A stretch of 64,000 bases of DNA from JAJFIE01 sp964344255 (GCA_964344255.1 CAYFMQ010000001.1:682001-746000); one strand, 5' to 3'; counted from the stretch's first letter, positions 43,742 through 53,243 are shown. Notes: a model not told the origin generated them from the sequence alone. Program-made: numbers and translations.

Positions 43742-45654
43742 GACTGGAACATCAGCACGGTCCAGATGGCATAGGCCTCGTTTTTTGTTCCCATCAGATG
43801 CCTTCGCCATGCCGCTCGGATAGGCTTGTAATCAAGATACCCTTCGTTCCTGAGTCTGGTTTCGGACAACAACGTCTCCGCCCAATCACGTAGCGGTCCC
43901 CGCAACCAGGAATCAAGTGGCACACCGAATCCCATCTTTGGTCTTTCGATCAATGCCCGGGGTACGTGACGATAGAGAATGTCCCTGAGCATCCGCTTTC
44001 CGCGTCTGTCTTTAAGCAGGTATTCCCTAGGCAACGTCCAGGCAAATTCTACAACCCTGTGATCCAGTAAGGGTACACGGGCCTCAAGTGCAAAGGCCAT
44101 ACTGGCCCGATCGACTTTGGTTAGGATGTCATCCGGCAGGTATGTCGCCATATCAAGCAACCGCATGAGCCCCGTATCGTCAGGCCTGTCAGACCGGACA
44201 GTATCGTCGGTGAGAATGCCCGGCGGTTCCGTTGTGCCCGGCACGACCATTTCAGGCCGTTGCCACTGGCTGATTAAACGATGATACAGGGTATCCGTGT
44301 CGTTCACATCCAGTACGCTAGCCAACTTGTGAAGTTTGTCGCCTAATTGACCTGCTCCACCCTGAGGGGAAAGCAGATTTCCGACCCTGTTAATCGCGCC
44401 CGGAGGTATAGCGCGTGCGATACAACCAAGGCTTCGTCGAACGCCAGTTGGCAAGAACCCGGTCATACCCGGCAATCTTTCCGCCCATACATAACGGTTG
44501 TATCCGGCAAAAACCTCGTCGCCACCATCGCCGGACAGGGCCACGGTGACATGCTTTCGGGTTAGCTGGGAGAGGATCAGCGTGGGCAGTTGTGACGAAT
44601 CTGCGAAGGGTTCGTCATACCATTGGGGCAGGTCCGGTATCAGGTCGCGAACCTGTTCCGGCGTGACGGTCAGTTCCGTATGATCGGTTCCCAGGTGATC
44701 GGCGACGTTTCTGGCGTGTTGGGATTCATCGTACCCTGCCTCCTGGAACCCAATGGAAAATGACCGTACCGGCCTGCTGTTCTGATCTTGCATAAGAGCA
44801 GTCACGGTCGAAGAATCCACACCGCCTGACAGAAAAGCGCCCAGAGGAACGTCCGAAACCATGCGCTTTTTAACGGCATCGCGTAGCAGGCCCTCCATGT
44901 GTTCAAGAGCGTCATCATAAGTTCCGCCAAAGGGTTCCCGTGCGCCGTTTCGGGCATATTCACGAAGATCCCAGTAACAGTGCTCACGCACGTCGCCGTC
45001 TGCCGCGATTTCGATCATGTGTCCAGGCTGGAGCTTTTTCACATTGCTGAATATGGACGCGGGCCCCGGCACATAGGCCAGGCGCATGTAGCCGAGCAGG
45101 GCGCTCCGGTCCACGTCGCCTTGCCAGCCGCTGAAGGCCTGAAGCGCCTTGATCTGAGAGCCAAATAGGAAGACTTCGCCAACCTGTCCCCAGTACAACG
45201 GTTTGATGCCAATCCTGTCACGGGCTAACGTGCAGATGTTTCTTTCTTTGTCCCATAAAGCAAAGGCGAACATGCCGACACATTTCTCGAGTGTTGTTTT
45301 GATCCCCCAGGCTGCGCATGCAGCAAGCAGGACCGCCGTGTCAGAACCGCCCTTGATAGTAAGGCCATGCGATTCCAGCTCTGCGGCGATGTCTAGGTAG
45401 TTGTAGATTTCCCCGTTATAGGTAATCACATAACGGCCACAAGCAGATGACATGGGTTGATGGCCGGCAGGAGAGCAATCGATAATGGCCAAGCGGCGCT
45501 GGCTAAGTGCAATACCGGAGGCAGCGTCACACCACACGCCCCCATCATCGGGGCCGCGGTGATATTGCACGTCGGCCATGGCCGTTGCCTCGGCTTGCAG
45601 ATGGTCTGCTGTCGTCGCCCTATTTCGGTCAAAAATTCCGGCTATTCCGCACAT
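43711..45654 (-). CDS. asnB: Asparagine synthase (glutamine-hydrolysing)-like amidotransferase
   Basis: This 647-residue two-domain protein has an N-terminal class II glutaminase (Cys2 nucleophile in MCGIAGIFDR; RRLAIIDCSPAGHQPM) and a C-terminal ATP-pyrophosphatase/synthetase domain with GAFLSGGVDSSTVTALM (P-loop) and ALSGDGGDEVFAGYNRY. In glycan clusters such proteins commonly amidate a uronic acid carboxyl instead of making asparagine. That fits the TviB-type dehydrogenase in this locus, although the housekeeping function cannot be excluded. It is divergent from the PseC-like aminotransferase and heads the minus-strand series 45.7-33.3 kb. Confidence 0.93.
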   Translation of the reverse strand: MCGIAGIFDRNRATTADHLQAEATAMADVQYHRGPDDGGVWCDAASGIALSQRRLAIIDCSPAGHQPMSSACGRYVITYNGEIYNYLDIAAELESHGLTIKGGSDTAVLLAACAAWGIKTTLEKCVGMFAFALWDKERNICTLARDRIGIKPLYWGQVGEVFLFGSQIKALQAFSGWQGDVDRSALLGYMRLAYVPGPASIFSNVKKLQPGHMIEIAADGDVREHCYWDLREYARNGAREPFGGTYDDALEHMEGLLRDAVKKRMVSDVPLGAFLSGGVDSSTVTALMQDQNSRPVRSFSIGFQEAGYDESQHARNVADHLGTDHTELTVTPEQVRDLIPDLPQWYDEPFADSSQLPTLILSQLTRKHVTVALSGDGGDEVFAGYNRYVWAERLPGMTGFLPTGVRRSLGCIARAIPPGAINRVGNLLSPQGGAGQLGDKLHKLASVLDVNDTDTLYHRLISQWQRPEMVVPGTTEPPGILTDDTVRSDRPDDTGLMRLLDMATYLPDDILTKVDRASMAFALEARVPLLDHRVVEFAWTLPREYLLKDRRGKRMLRDILYRHVPRALIERPKMGFGVPLDSWLRGPLRDWAETLLSETRLRNEGYLDYKPIRAAWRRHLMGTKNEAYAIWTVLMFQSWLDHNRTGS

Positions 45655-45757
45655 GTCTTGATCAAAGTGCTATTATTAGACTACTAGGTGGTGACTGGGC
45701 ATGGTCAAATACCATGTTCAGGAATTGTCAAATAACATGCTTGGATGTCCATCAGAA

Positions 45758-46978
45758 ATGGCTGAAGAAAAAAAATTCATACCTTATGGCCGCCAGTCCA
45801 TTGATGATGCCGATATCGCTGCCGTCGTCGAGGCCCTTAAAAGTCCTCTGCTGACGACCGGACCCGCAGTTGATGCTTTCGAGGCCGCATTTGGCTCGAA
45901 GCTCGGCGCCCCGTATGCTGTTGCCTGTATGAACGGTACCGCAGCGCTGCACATGTCGGCTATGGCGCTGGACCTCAAGCCGGATGATGTTGTCATAGTT
46001 CCTGCCATTACTTTTCTTGCCACGGCCAATGGGCCTGCAATGACGGGGGCAAAAATTGTTTTTTCCGATGTTGATGCGGAAACCGGCCTGATCACCGGCC
46101 GTCACCTGGAAGAAGCACTGTACCGGGCTGCTGAGTTAGGCCGCCCGCGCGCCGTCTATCCGGTACATTTGAATGGACAGTGTGTGGAACTGAAGGAAAT
46201 TCACGATGTCGCCCGTGCAAATGACCTGTTCATTGTTGAGGATGCCTGCCATGCTCTTGGCGCTTCGATGGAGGGGCCGGATGGAGAAATGACGCCCGTT
46301 GGCTCTTGCGCCTGGTCGGATCTTGCCACATTCTCATTCCATCCCGTCAAGACCATCGCTATGGGTGAAGGCGGCGCGGTCACGTGTCGGGATTCAAAAA
46401 TTGCGGATCAACTCCGTATCTCCCGTAATCATGGAATGACCAGGGATAAGGGCCGATTTGTTCGCCAAGAGGCAGCGTTTGATGAAGGGGGAGATGCTAA
46501 CCCCTGGTATTATGAAATGCAGTCTCTTGGGCATAATTATCGATCACCAGATATAAATTGTGCGTTGGGACTTAGTCAGCTGAATCGTCTTGATGATTTT
46601 GTTGAAAAACGGCGTGAGCTGGTGGCAGCTTATGATGAAAAAATTTGCGGCTTGGCTCCTTTGGTTCAACCGATCCCGCGATTGCCTGCTCAGCTGCCAG
46701 CTTGGCACATTTATGTTGTGCAAATCGATTATGATAAAGCCGGAATATCACGTTCTGGGGTTATGAAGGCATTGAAAAATCGAGGAATCGGTTCACAAGT
46801 ACATTATATCCCCATACCTGATCAGCCATACTGGCAGGCACATACAATTACGCCAGATCTTCCCGGTACTCATGCTTATTACTCACAAATTCTGACCTTG
46901 CCGCTGTTTTTCGATATGTCCCATGAAGATGTTCACGATGTTGTCTCTGCACTTGGGAATGTGCTTGGTATTTCCTGA
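45758..46978 (+). CDS. DegT/DnrJ/EryC1/StrS aminotransferase, PseC-like
   Basis: This 406-residue PLP enzyme would aminate a 4-keto nucleotide sugar. The features are MNGTAALHMSAMAL (PLP phosphate), FIVEDACHALGAS (pyridine-N Asp) and FSFHPVKTIAMGEGGAVT with the Schiff-base Lys. The last block closely matches PseC, the UDP-4-keto-6-deoxy-AltNAc aminotransferase of pseudaminic acid synthesis. ATG 45758 starts the family's KKFIPYGRQSI segment; an upstream ATG at 45701 adds 19 unrelated residues. It is the only plus-strand gene in this part of the locus, sitting alone between asnB and a GT4 gene. No PseB-, PseG- or PseH-like partner was recognised in the window. Confidence 0.92.
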   Translation: MAEEKKFIPYGRQSIDDADIAAVVEALKSPLLTTGPAVDAFEAAFGSKLGAPYAVACMNGTAALHMSAMALDLKPDDVVIVPAITFLATANGPAMTGAKIVFSDVDAETGLITGRHLEEALYRAAELGRPRAVYPVHLNGQCVELKEIHDVARANDLFIVEDACHALGASMEGPDGEMTPVGSCAWSDLATFSFHPVKTIAMGEGGAVTCRDSKIADQLRISRNHGMTRDKGRFVRQEAAFDEGGDANPWYYEMQSLGHNYRSPDINCALGLSQLNRLDDFVEKRRELVAAYDEKICGLAPLVQPIPRLPAQLPAWHIYVVQIDYDKAGISRSGVMKALKNRGIGSQVHYIPIPDQPYWQAHTITPDLPGTHAYYSQILTLPLFFDMSHEDVHDVVSALGNVLGIS

Positions 46979-46991
46979 TACCTAGGTGAAC

Positions 46992-48122
46992 TCAGGATAG
47001 TTCATGGATCAGCGGGCGATAAACCCTGTCCAGGTGTTCGCGTGCCACATGCCGCCAATCAAACTCATCAACAACCGTCTGGCGTGCCGTCTCTAGACCG
47101 ACATGTGCTACATCGGAGGGGCGGCCCAGCAAAGCCGCCGCCTTTTCGCACAGGCCATCAATGTCGTCACATTCCACAAGCCCCCCGGAGACACCGTCGT
47201 CGATAAGGTCCTGGGCCTGCCCCACACGGGTTGAAACTACCGGCACATGTGACGCCATGGACTCCATCAATGCCATGGGACCACCTTCTTCGCGTGAAGT
47301 TACAAGATATAGGTCAAGGGCATGGTGAAATTCGGCAATATCCTTGTAATCATCCAGGAATGTGTGGTGATAGGGTATCCCGTTTTTATCCAGCCCAGCC
47401 TTAACATATCCCCTGGCAGGTCCGGTCAGGATGACAAATACCGGGAAATCGAGAGCCAGACGCCGGACTGCTTCGACGAAAATGTCGGGCCCCTTGATCA
47501 TTTTGGGCTCCATGCCATCGCCCCACCCGACACCGTCCTTCTGAAACGATCCGATGCAAATTGCGCCATCAGGCACGCCGATCCGACGGCGGGCTGATTT
47601 TCTTTCCTCGTCCGAAGGGGGCCTGAAGTGGTTTGTGTCGCATCCTATGGGGATGCGCTCCAGCTTTTTTGGATCCACGCCCCACCCAAGAAGACGATGT
47701 TCAATCAGGGAGGCACTGACAACGATTTTGCTTAGACGGTCCGTACTGGTTAGAAATTCATCAATATGCCGAGCAACGTCAGGTCCATCCTCGGACTTTC
47801 CATGAAAGAACGATGTGACAAACTTGTTGTTCCTGGACAGATGTCTACCCCATCCGAGCCACATATACTGTGATCCGAAGTGCACCACGCGATTGGCAAG
47901 ATTGGCGGGTGCAGTCGTCATGGTAATGACGCCGGGATGATCGGCATCAATGCCTTCTTTGATGTATTGGCCAACCCAACGGATTGCCCAGTCGGATTTT
48001 TCGCTAACAAAGCAAACCGGCTCGATAGGTGGACTGCTGGCGCCAATTACCCGCCCGAGCCCATGCGCCCTGCAGGACGTTTCACGAAGGACTGTTCGCA
48101 GGAGCGATTTCACGTCTGTCAC
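46992..48122 (-). CDS. Glycosyltransferase family 4 protein
   Basis: This 376-residue protein has a GT-B donor domain (ICIGSFQKDGVGWGDGMEPK, then VFVILTGPARGYVKAGL, TSREEGGPMALMESMASHVP, VVSTRVGQAQDLI). It starts at GTG 48122, overlapping the Gmd stop as GTGA; upstream in-frame codons would lie inside the gmd-like gene. It is the last gene of the long 64-47 kb operon and converges with the PseC-like gene 13 bases away. A GT4 role in a fucose- or rhamnose-type linkage beside Gmd is plausible but not shown. Confidence 0.9.
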   Translation of the reverse strand: MTDVKSLLRTVLRETSCRAHGLGRVIGASSPPIEPVCFVSEKSDWAIRWVGQYIKEGIDADHPGVITMTTAPANLANRVVHFGSQYMWLGWGRHLSRNNKFVTSFFHGKSEDGPDVARHIDEFLTSTDRLSKIVVSASLIEHRLLGWGVDPKKLERIPIGCDTNHFRPPSDEERKSARRRIGVPDGAICIGSFQKDGVGWGDGMEPKMIKGPDIFVEAVRRLALDFPVFVILTGPARGYVKAGLDKNGIPYHHTFLDDYKDIAEFHHALDLYLVTSREEGGPMALMESMASHVPVVSTRVGQAQDLIDDGVSGGLVECDDIDGLCEKAAALLGRPSDVAHVGLETARQTVVDEFDWRHVAREHLDRVYRPLIHELS

Positions 48123-49090
48123 GAGGCGTTTTTCTCTGCCTCTGCCATGGCACGAACAACGTCTTTCATGCGCTTCTCTGCCGACCAATCCAGCAGCCTT
48201 TGCGCCAGGCCTGCATTGCCCAGGTTACTGCGGATTTCCGAGGCCCGGTAAAGACTGGTATCCGTGTCTACATGGTCACGCCAATCAAGATCAAAACAGG
48301 CAAAGGCCTCGGCCACGAAATCTTCAAGCGTATTGGACTCACCTGTGGCGATGACAAAATCGGTGGGCTCATCAACCTGAAGCATTTTCCACATGGCAAC
48401 CACGTATTCAGGCGCCCAACCCCAGTCCCTGCGAATGCTCAAATCACCCAATGTCAGGCGTTCGTCTGAACCGGCGGCGATACGGGCGGCACCGGCAACA
48501 ATTTTCCGGGTGACAAAGCGCTCCGGACGGAGCGGTGATTCATGGTTAAACAGGATGCCCGAACAGGCATGCAGATTATAGGTATCCCGGTAAACGGAAA
48601 TCTGCCAATGAGCCGCCGCCTTGGCAACGGCATAGGGGCTGCGGGGATGAAAAGCCGTCTGCTCATTGGCGGCGTGGTCACCCAGGTCGCCAAAACATTC
48701 GCTCGACCCAGCGTTATAGAATCTTATAGGTCGGTCAATGATGCGTAAGACTTCCATGAAGTTCATGGTGGCGGCGGCGATACTGTCAAGCGTTTCACCC
48801 GGTTGGCCAAAAGACAAACCGACGGAGCTCTGGCCCGAAAGGTTATAGATTTCATCCGGTTGGACCCGCATAATCGCCTGTAGGATACTGCGGAAGTCCA
48901 TTGGCGATGCCGATAGGGTCCCGATCTTATCCCGGATACCCAGCGCCTCCAGGTTGCGGAAGGACGACATCTCTGCATCGCGTGATGTGCCATAAACTTT
49001 ATAACCCTTGCCTAACAACAGCTCGGCAAGATACGCGCCATCCTGTCCTGATACACCGAAGATCAGAGCCGTTTTACTCGAATGTGTCAT
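48119..49090 (-). CDS. gmd: GDP-mannose 4,6-dehydratase-like protein
   Basis: This 323-residue extended SDR starts ALIFGVSGQDGAYLAELLLG, matching the Gmd signature, and keeps NLSGQSSVGLSF, AGSSECFGD, the catalytic PYAVAKAAAH (Tyr-x3-Lys) and FNHESPLRPERFVTRKI. It would make GDP-4-keto-6-deoxy-mannose from the ManC product for Fcl. It is 20-40 residues shorter than typical Gmd proteins, mainly in internal loops and at the end. Other GDP-sugar dehydratases of the same subfamily remain possible. It overlaps the following GT4 gene by 4 bases. Confidence 0.88.
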   Translation of the reverse strand: MTHSSKTALIFGVSGQDGAYLAELLLGKGYKVYGTSRDAEMSSFRNLEALGIRDKIGTLSASPMDFRSILQAIMRVQPDEIYNLSGQSSVGLSFGQPGETLDSIAAATMNFMEVLRIIDRPIRFYNAGSSECFGDLGDHAANEQTAFHPRSPYAVAKAAAHWQISVYRDTYNLHACSGILFNHESPLRPERFVTRKIVAGAARIAAGSDERLTLGDLSIRRDWGWAPEYVVAMWKMLQVDEPTDFVIATGESNTLEDFVAEAFACFDLDWRDHVDTDTSLYRASEIRSNLGNAGLAQRLLDWSAEKRMKDVVRAMAEAEKNAS

Positions 49091-49129
49091 ATTGATTCCT
49101 CATCAGAGAATTGGATCGATATTCGATTA

Positions 49130-50446
49130 TCAGGAAATTAGACCCTCGTAGAGCTCATCAAGCTGTTTTAGAACGGCCGGGCCGCCAAATTTCTCCCTCA
49201 CATTCTTGGCGGCGGCACTTCCCATCGCCGTCATCCTGTCCGGGGAAGATAAAACATCAGCTAAGGCCTTTGCCATTGCCTTACTGTCGCCTTTATCGAC
49301 AAGAAGCCCCGTTTCGTCATGGATGATCGCTTCGGGAATTCCGCCAACTCGCGTTGCTACAATGGGTTTGCCGTATCGTCCAGCATCCAGTGTTGCCCAT
49401 CCAAGTGGTTCCGGCCAGGTCGATGGTAACAAGACCACGTCACAAGCCTGGTAAAGAGCATGAATAGTTGATTGGTCTACGAATCCCAGTGTGATGACAC
49501 GTGCGGGATCAATATTCCAGTCACCGGCATGGATGTTACCGCACACGACCAGGCGGGCCCCATCGTTGATCGCTGCAAGATGATGCATGGCATCAAACAT
49601 AACATCCGCGCCCTTGCCCTTCGAAACCTTACCCACAAATAGGATCATCGGTTGACCGGCGTCTTTGAGCTTTTGAATGTCCGGCGGCACCTGGTGCGTA
49701 GAAACTCTTGGCTCGCCAGGACGTTCGATCAATGGAGCGTACACCACCCTGAAGTAATCGACATGACTGAAATCTTCTCGCTCCGCATGAAGATTCAGCA
49801 GAGCGCGCGAAGCAAAGGCGATACGCCTTGCCTGTTGGTAAGGGCGTACTCGATGACGGTATTTTATGTAAGATGCCACGCCGCGAACGAGGGAAACGGC
49901 TGGATTGGGATGATGAGCTGCACCATAAATCCTGGGCCAACGCTTTTGCCGACATTGTAAATTCTGACCTAAACCGCATGTTTCAGGCAAGTGATCGTTC
50001 TCTGGCTCCATCAAGCATATGCTACCTATGCTGCAGATCATGCCCGTATCGCGAACATGGGCGACAAAAGGAAGGTCCAGTTCAGCTGCCGCGTGCTGAG
50101 CTGCAGTCGTAACAGCAGGGTGCTGGGCGTGGATGCAAACGGCGCTTTCGTGTTTGGCAGATTCCACAATAGCAGCTCTCAGATGTTTGGAAACCTGGGG
50201 CGTGTCGAACAGCCACTCGGGAATTTGCTTCCCTTGAGACAGTGATCGGCCAATATCAACACGAATGACATGGATACCATCCATTTCTTCATCGCTAGCG
50301 GCGCCGAAATTGGGTGTAATGACGGTTACCGGCTGTCCGGAATTCACTAGAAGTTCCGCATGCAACTTGCAGGTCCTCTCTGCACCGCCAGCACCGAACG
50401 GTGGAAAATAGGACGTTACATAAATAATCGGATGCTTTGTGCTCAA
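49130..50446 (-). CDS. Glycosyltransferase family 4 protein
   Basis: This 438-residue GT-B enzyme has an N-terminal IYVTSYFPPFGAGGAERTCK, an insert with many Cys and His residues in the acceptor domain (about 140-190: CSIGSICLMEPEN, CGLGQNLQCRQKRW), and donor motifs MILFVGKVSKGKGADVMFDA and LPSTWPEPLGWATLDAGRYG. TTG 50446 is chosen: it overlaps the preceding stop as TTGA and follows AAGGAAAG, while the in-frame ATG at 50473 lacks a ribosome site. The Cys-rich insert recalls GT4 proteins with a small metal-binding module. Confidence 0.88.
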   Translation of the reverse strand: MSTKHPIIYVTSYFPPFGAGGAERTCKLHAELLVNSGQPVTVITPNFGAASDEEMDGIHVIRVDIGRSLSQGKQIPEWLFDTPQVSKHLRAAIVESAKHESAVCIHAQHPAVTTAAQHAAAELDLPFVAHVRDTGMICSIGSICLMEPENDHLPETCGLGQNLQCRQKRWPRIYGAAHHPNPAVSLVRGVASYIKYRHRVRPYQQARRIAFASRALLNLHAEREDFSHVDYFRVVYAPLIERPGEPRVSTHQVPPDIQKLKDAGQPMILFVGKVSKGKGADVMFDAMHHLAAINDGARLVVCGNIHAGDWNIDPARVITLGFVDQSTIHALYQACDVVLLPSTWPEPLGWATLDAGRYGKPIVATRVGGIPEAIIHDETGLLVDKGDSKAMAKALADVLSSPDRMTAMGSAAAKNVREKFGGPAVLKQLDELYEGLIS

Positions 50447-51573
50447 ACGCTTTCCTTGCCGCCCAGCATGCAAAACGACTGGATACCGTCAATAATCCTG
50501 TCCGCCTCTTCGTCGGTCAGCTCAGGATAAATGGGTAGGGATAAAATGGATCCGACAGCGGACTCGACTTTGGGAAGCACTGGAATGCTCCCGCCGTTAT
50601 CAAACACGGGCTGGCGATGCAGAGGTATGGGATAATGGATTTTAGTTTGTATGCCATGTTCCGACAGATAATCCAAAAGCCCATCCCGGTCATCGGCAAC
50701 GATCACGAATTTATGGTAGTTGTGCACGTTGCCCGAAAGGACCTTGAGGGCACTGATGGTGGAGAGGTTTTCAAGGCCCCGGTCATAACGGCGGGCGATT
50801 TCCTGGCGCCGGGTCTGCCATTCGTCCAGATGATCTAGCTTGATGTCGAGAAAGGCTGCCTGAATAGAATGCATCTGACTGTTATAGCCTGGCGTGACAA
50901 AATGTCCGGCCTTCTCGTGACCGTGATAGCGAATGCTGCGGATATGATCGGCCAAGCCCTTGTCATCGGTCAGCACGGCACCCCCTGAGCCGAATGCACC
51001 AATCACTTTGGTCGGATCAAAGCTTACACACATAGTGCGCCCAAACTTCCCGGCAAATGATCCGTGCCGTGTTGCACCAATCACCTGTGCCGCATCCTCA
51101 ATGATGGGAACGTTGGCCTGTTGGGCCACATCAGCTATTTCTTCTAGTGCGAGCATCTGGCCGTAGAGATGGACCGCTATCACAGCTTCCACCTCTCCGT
51201 TTTCGATCAGTTTTCTAGTTGCCTCCAAATCCATCAACATAGTGTCAGGGTCCACATCCACGAACACTGGGGCGCAATGGTTGAGAAGAATCGGCGAGGC
51301 CGAGGCGACAAACGTCATGGCGGGAACAGCAATACGGCTGCCCTTGGGCAGTTTCAATGCTGCTAAGGAAAATGATACCGCATCCGTGCCACTGCCAAGG
51401 GTGACGCAATGTTTCAGTCCTGTAATGTTGCACAGGCGTGATTCAAGCTCACTGACGATTGGCCCCTGCAGAACCTGCCCTCCATCCAGGACACTTGCAG
51501 CCGCATCAAGAAAACGTTCACGGTTATCCGCCACCTGTCGGTCCAGACGCATAAAAGGAATATCAAACGGCAT
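50443..51573 (-). CDS. DegT/DnrJ/EryC1/StrS aminotransferase
   Basis: This 376-residue PLP-dependent sugar aminotransferase has TLGSGTDAVSFSLAALKL (PLP phosphate binding), PIIEDAAQVIGATRHG (Asp to pyridine N) and VSFDPTKVIGAFGSGGAV with the Schiff-base Lys. It belongs to the same superfamily as the gene at 45758 but is clearly a different subgroup, closer in style to WbpE/FdtB-type enzymes that aminate 3-keto or 4-keto sugars. It is followed by a GT4 gene (TTGA overlap) and preceded by the NeuD-like acyltransferase (2-base gap), so an aminated and acylated sugar is a reasonable joint product. Confidence 0.92.
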   Translation of the reverse strand: MPFDIPFMRLDRQVADNRERFLDAAASVLDGGQVLQGPIVSELESRLCNITGLKHCVTLGSGTDAVSFSLAALKLPKGSRIAVPAMTFVASASPILLNHCAPVFVDVDPDTMLMDLEATRKLIENGEVEAVIAVHLYGQMLALEEIADVAQQANVPIIEDAAQVIGATRHGSFAGKFGRTMCVSFDPTKVIGAFGSGGAVLTDDKGLADHIRSIRYHGHEKAGHFVTPGYNSQMHSIQAAFLDIKLDHLDEWQTRRQEIARRYDRGLENLSTISALKVLSGNVHNYHKFVIVADDRDGLLDYLSEHGIQTKIHYPIPLHRQPVFDNGGSIPVLPKVESAVGSILSLPIYPELTDEEADRIIDGIQSFCMLGGKESV

Positions 51574-51575
51574 GA

Positions 51576-52226
51576 TTAGGTATCTTTCTTAATAACTGGC
51601 TTGGCTGGGACACCCATGACTTCTGTATCCTCCGCCACATCACGAATAACAACCGCACCGGCCCTGACGATGCCACGATCACCAATGGTCATGTTGGCGC
51701 CAATGGAGCAACCCGTTAAAAGATAAGCTTCAGAACCCACAGTCACCCGTCCAGCCATAACGGCGCCCGGTGCTAGATTAGCGCCCGCGCCTATCCGACA
51801 ATCATGCTCAATAACACATCCGCTGTGGACCATAACATGTTCTCCGATGTGCGCATTCGGCAGAATGATGGCACCGGCGTTGATGATGGCGCCGTTGCAG
51901 ATTTCACTGGAAGGACTGATGATTGCCTTGTCATGAATAGAGGAGATAAAGGTGAATCCTGCAGCTGCTAATGTACTAGCGATAGATAGTTTATAGGCGT
52001 TGTTACCGTGGGCGATTACGGCGCGCCCGTCACTGGGGCCAATATCTTTGAGTGCGGTGTTCAGAGTCCAGTTTACAGACACACCGTTCACCACCTCACC
52101 AACCATTTTCCCCTCTTCAACGTCGACAAGGCCAAGGATAAGCTGATCCGTAGAGGCTGCGTTGTCGATGACATAGCGAGCCTGCGACCCGCTACCGAAG
52201 ATGATTATGGGAGTTTTATTAGACAA
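51576..52226 (-). CDS. NeuD/PglD-like sugar acyltransferase
   Basis: This 216-residue protein has an N-terminal Rossmann-like domain (IIIFGSGSQARYVIDNA) and a C-terminal left-handed beta helix of hexapeptide repeats (GAIINAGAIILPNAHIGEHV, HSGCVIEHDCRIGAGANLAP), with His in the HSGC turn as the likely base. Members acetylate the 4-amino group of UDP-sugars (PglD) or O-acetylate sialic acid (NeuD). It sits between a DegT-type aminotransferase and an epimerase, which favours N-acylation of an amino sugar. Confidence 0.9.
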   Translation of the reverse strand: MSNKTPIIIFGSGSQARYVIDNAASTDQLILGLVDVEEGKMVGEVVNGVSVNWTLNTALKDIGPSDGRAVIAHGNNAYKLSIASTLAAAGFTFISSIHDKAIISPSSEICNGAIINAGAIILPNAHIGEHVMVHSGCVIEHDCRIGAGANLAPGAVMAGRVTVGSEAYLLTGCSIGANMTIGDRGIVRAGAVVIRDVAEDTEVMGVPAKPVIKKDT

Positions 52227-52243
52227 AGATCGGAGGTTCCTGA

Positions 52244-53209
52244 TCAGAAATCACTGTTACGCAGATGTTCAATATAGTCACTGACGCCATCTTCGAGAGT
52301 AACGACGGGTGTATAATCGAGAATTTCCCGAGCATGGCTGATGTCTAGCGTACCGCGCGAGGGTATATATGCCGGTTTTTCCCGGTGCTCCACTTTAACG
52401 TCGGGGAAATGCTTCTGGATGATCTGTACCAGGTCAGCCAGGGACCGGGCTTCGCCTCGCGTGATATTAAAAATGTGCCCTGCCGCCCCGGGGGTCGTCG
52501 CAGCCAGGGCAATACCCTGAGCCGTATCAGTGACATGCGTGAAGTCCATTTTCAAACTGCCGTCACCATCCAGTGTTAGGGGCTTATCGGTCAGGGCATT
52601 GCGTACAAATTTCTGGATTACTCGGCTGTTAGCGTCATAGGGGCCATAGACGGCGGACGGGCGAATAATGACCGTGTCAATGTCATAGTTCTTGGCATAA
52701 GCGCGGACGACCGTTTCTCCTGACAGTTTGAAAGCACCATATACATCTTTCGGGTCTTTCGGGTGATCTTCGCTGACTTCTGGCTCAAGAAAATCGCCGT
52801 AAACCATGCTTGATGACAGAAATACCAGACGGCAGGGGTGGTCAAAGTCCCGGATGGTTTCCAGAATATTGAGTGTACTGGTTATGATTGAGGCAAAGGC
52901 TTCTTCCGTATGCTCGATGGCAAGAGCGGCGAGCGGCATCGATGCTGTGTGGACGATTACATCCGGTTTGATCTCGGTCAGTTGGCGACGAAGGAAATCC
53001 TTGTTCAGGGTGTCACCCCTAATAACCCGAATATCATCGTATACATCAGAAAGCCGGGAAAGATAATTAAACTGCTCCTTTTTAGGAGCAATGGGAATGT
53101 AAACGACGAAAGAATCGTAAACCGTCGTTTCATAACCTGCGGCAACAAGTTTTTTCACAATATTGCTGCCGACAAACCCGGCACCGCCTGTCACAAAAGC
53201 TTTGGGCAT
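52244..53209 (-). CDS. NAD-dependent nucleotide-sugar epimerase/dehydratase
   Basis: This 321-residue extended SDR has AFVTGGAGFVGSNIVKKL at the N terminus, VFLSSSMVYGDFLEP, the catalytic DVYGAFKLSGE (Tyr-x3-Lys) and VIIRPSAVYGPYD. The sequence does not fix the reaction; 4-epimerase, 4,6-dehydratase or decarboxylase subgroups all look similar at this level. It lies 17 bases upstream of the NeuD-like gene in the 64-47 kb operon and probably prepares a keto or epimerised sugar for the aminotransferase. Confidence 0.9.
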   Translation of the reverse strand: MPKAFVTGGAGFVGSNIVKKLVAAGYETTVYDSFVVYIPIAPKKEQFNYLSRLSDVYDDIRVIRGDTLNKDFLRRQLTEIKPDVIVHTASMPLAALAIEHTEEAFASIITSTLNILETIRDFDHPCRLVFLSSSMVYGDFLEPEVSEDHPKDPKDVYGAFKLSGETVVRAYAKNYDIDTVIIRPSAVYGPYDANSRVIQKFVRNALTDKPLTLDGDGSLKMDFTHVTDTAQGIALAATTPGAAGHIFNITRGEARSLADLVQIIQKHFPDVKVEHREKPAYIPSRGTLDISHAREILDYTPVVTLEDGVSDYIEHLRNSDF

Positions 53210-53243
53210 AGTTATAATCCGTTCTGTATTTTAATCACATAAT

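Noticed and set aside
42992..43774. Plus-strand open frame of 260 codons
   Set aside because: Antisense to the GT4 gene at 42563-43741.
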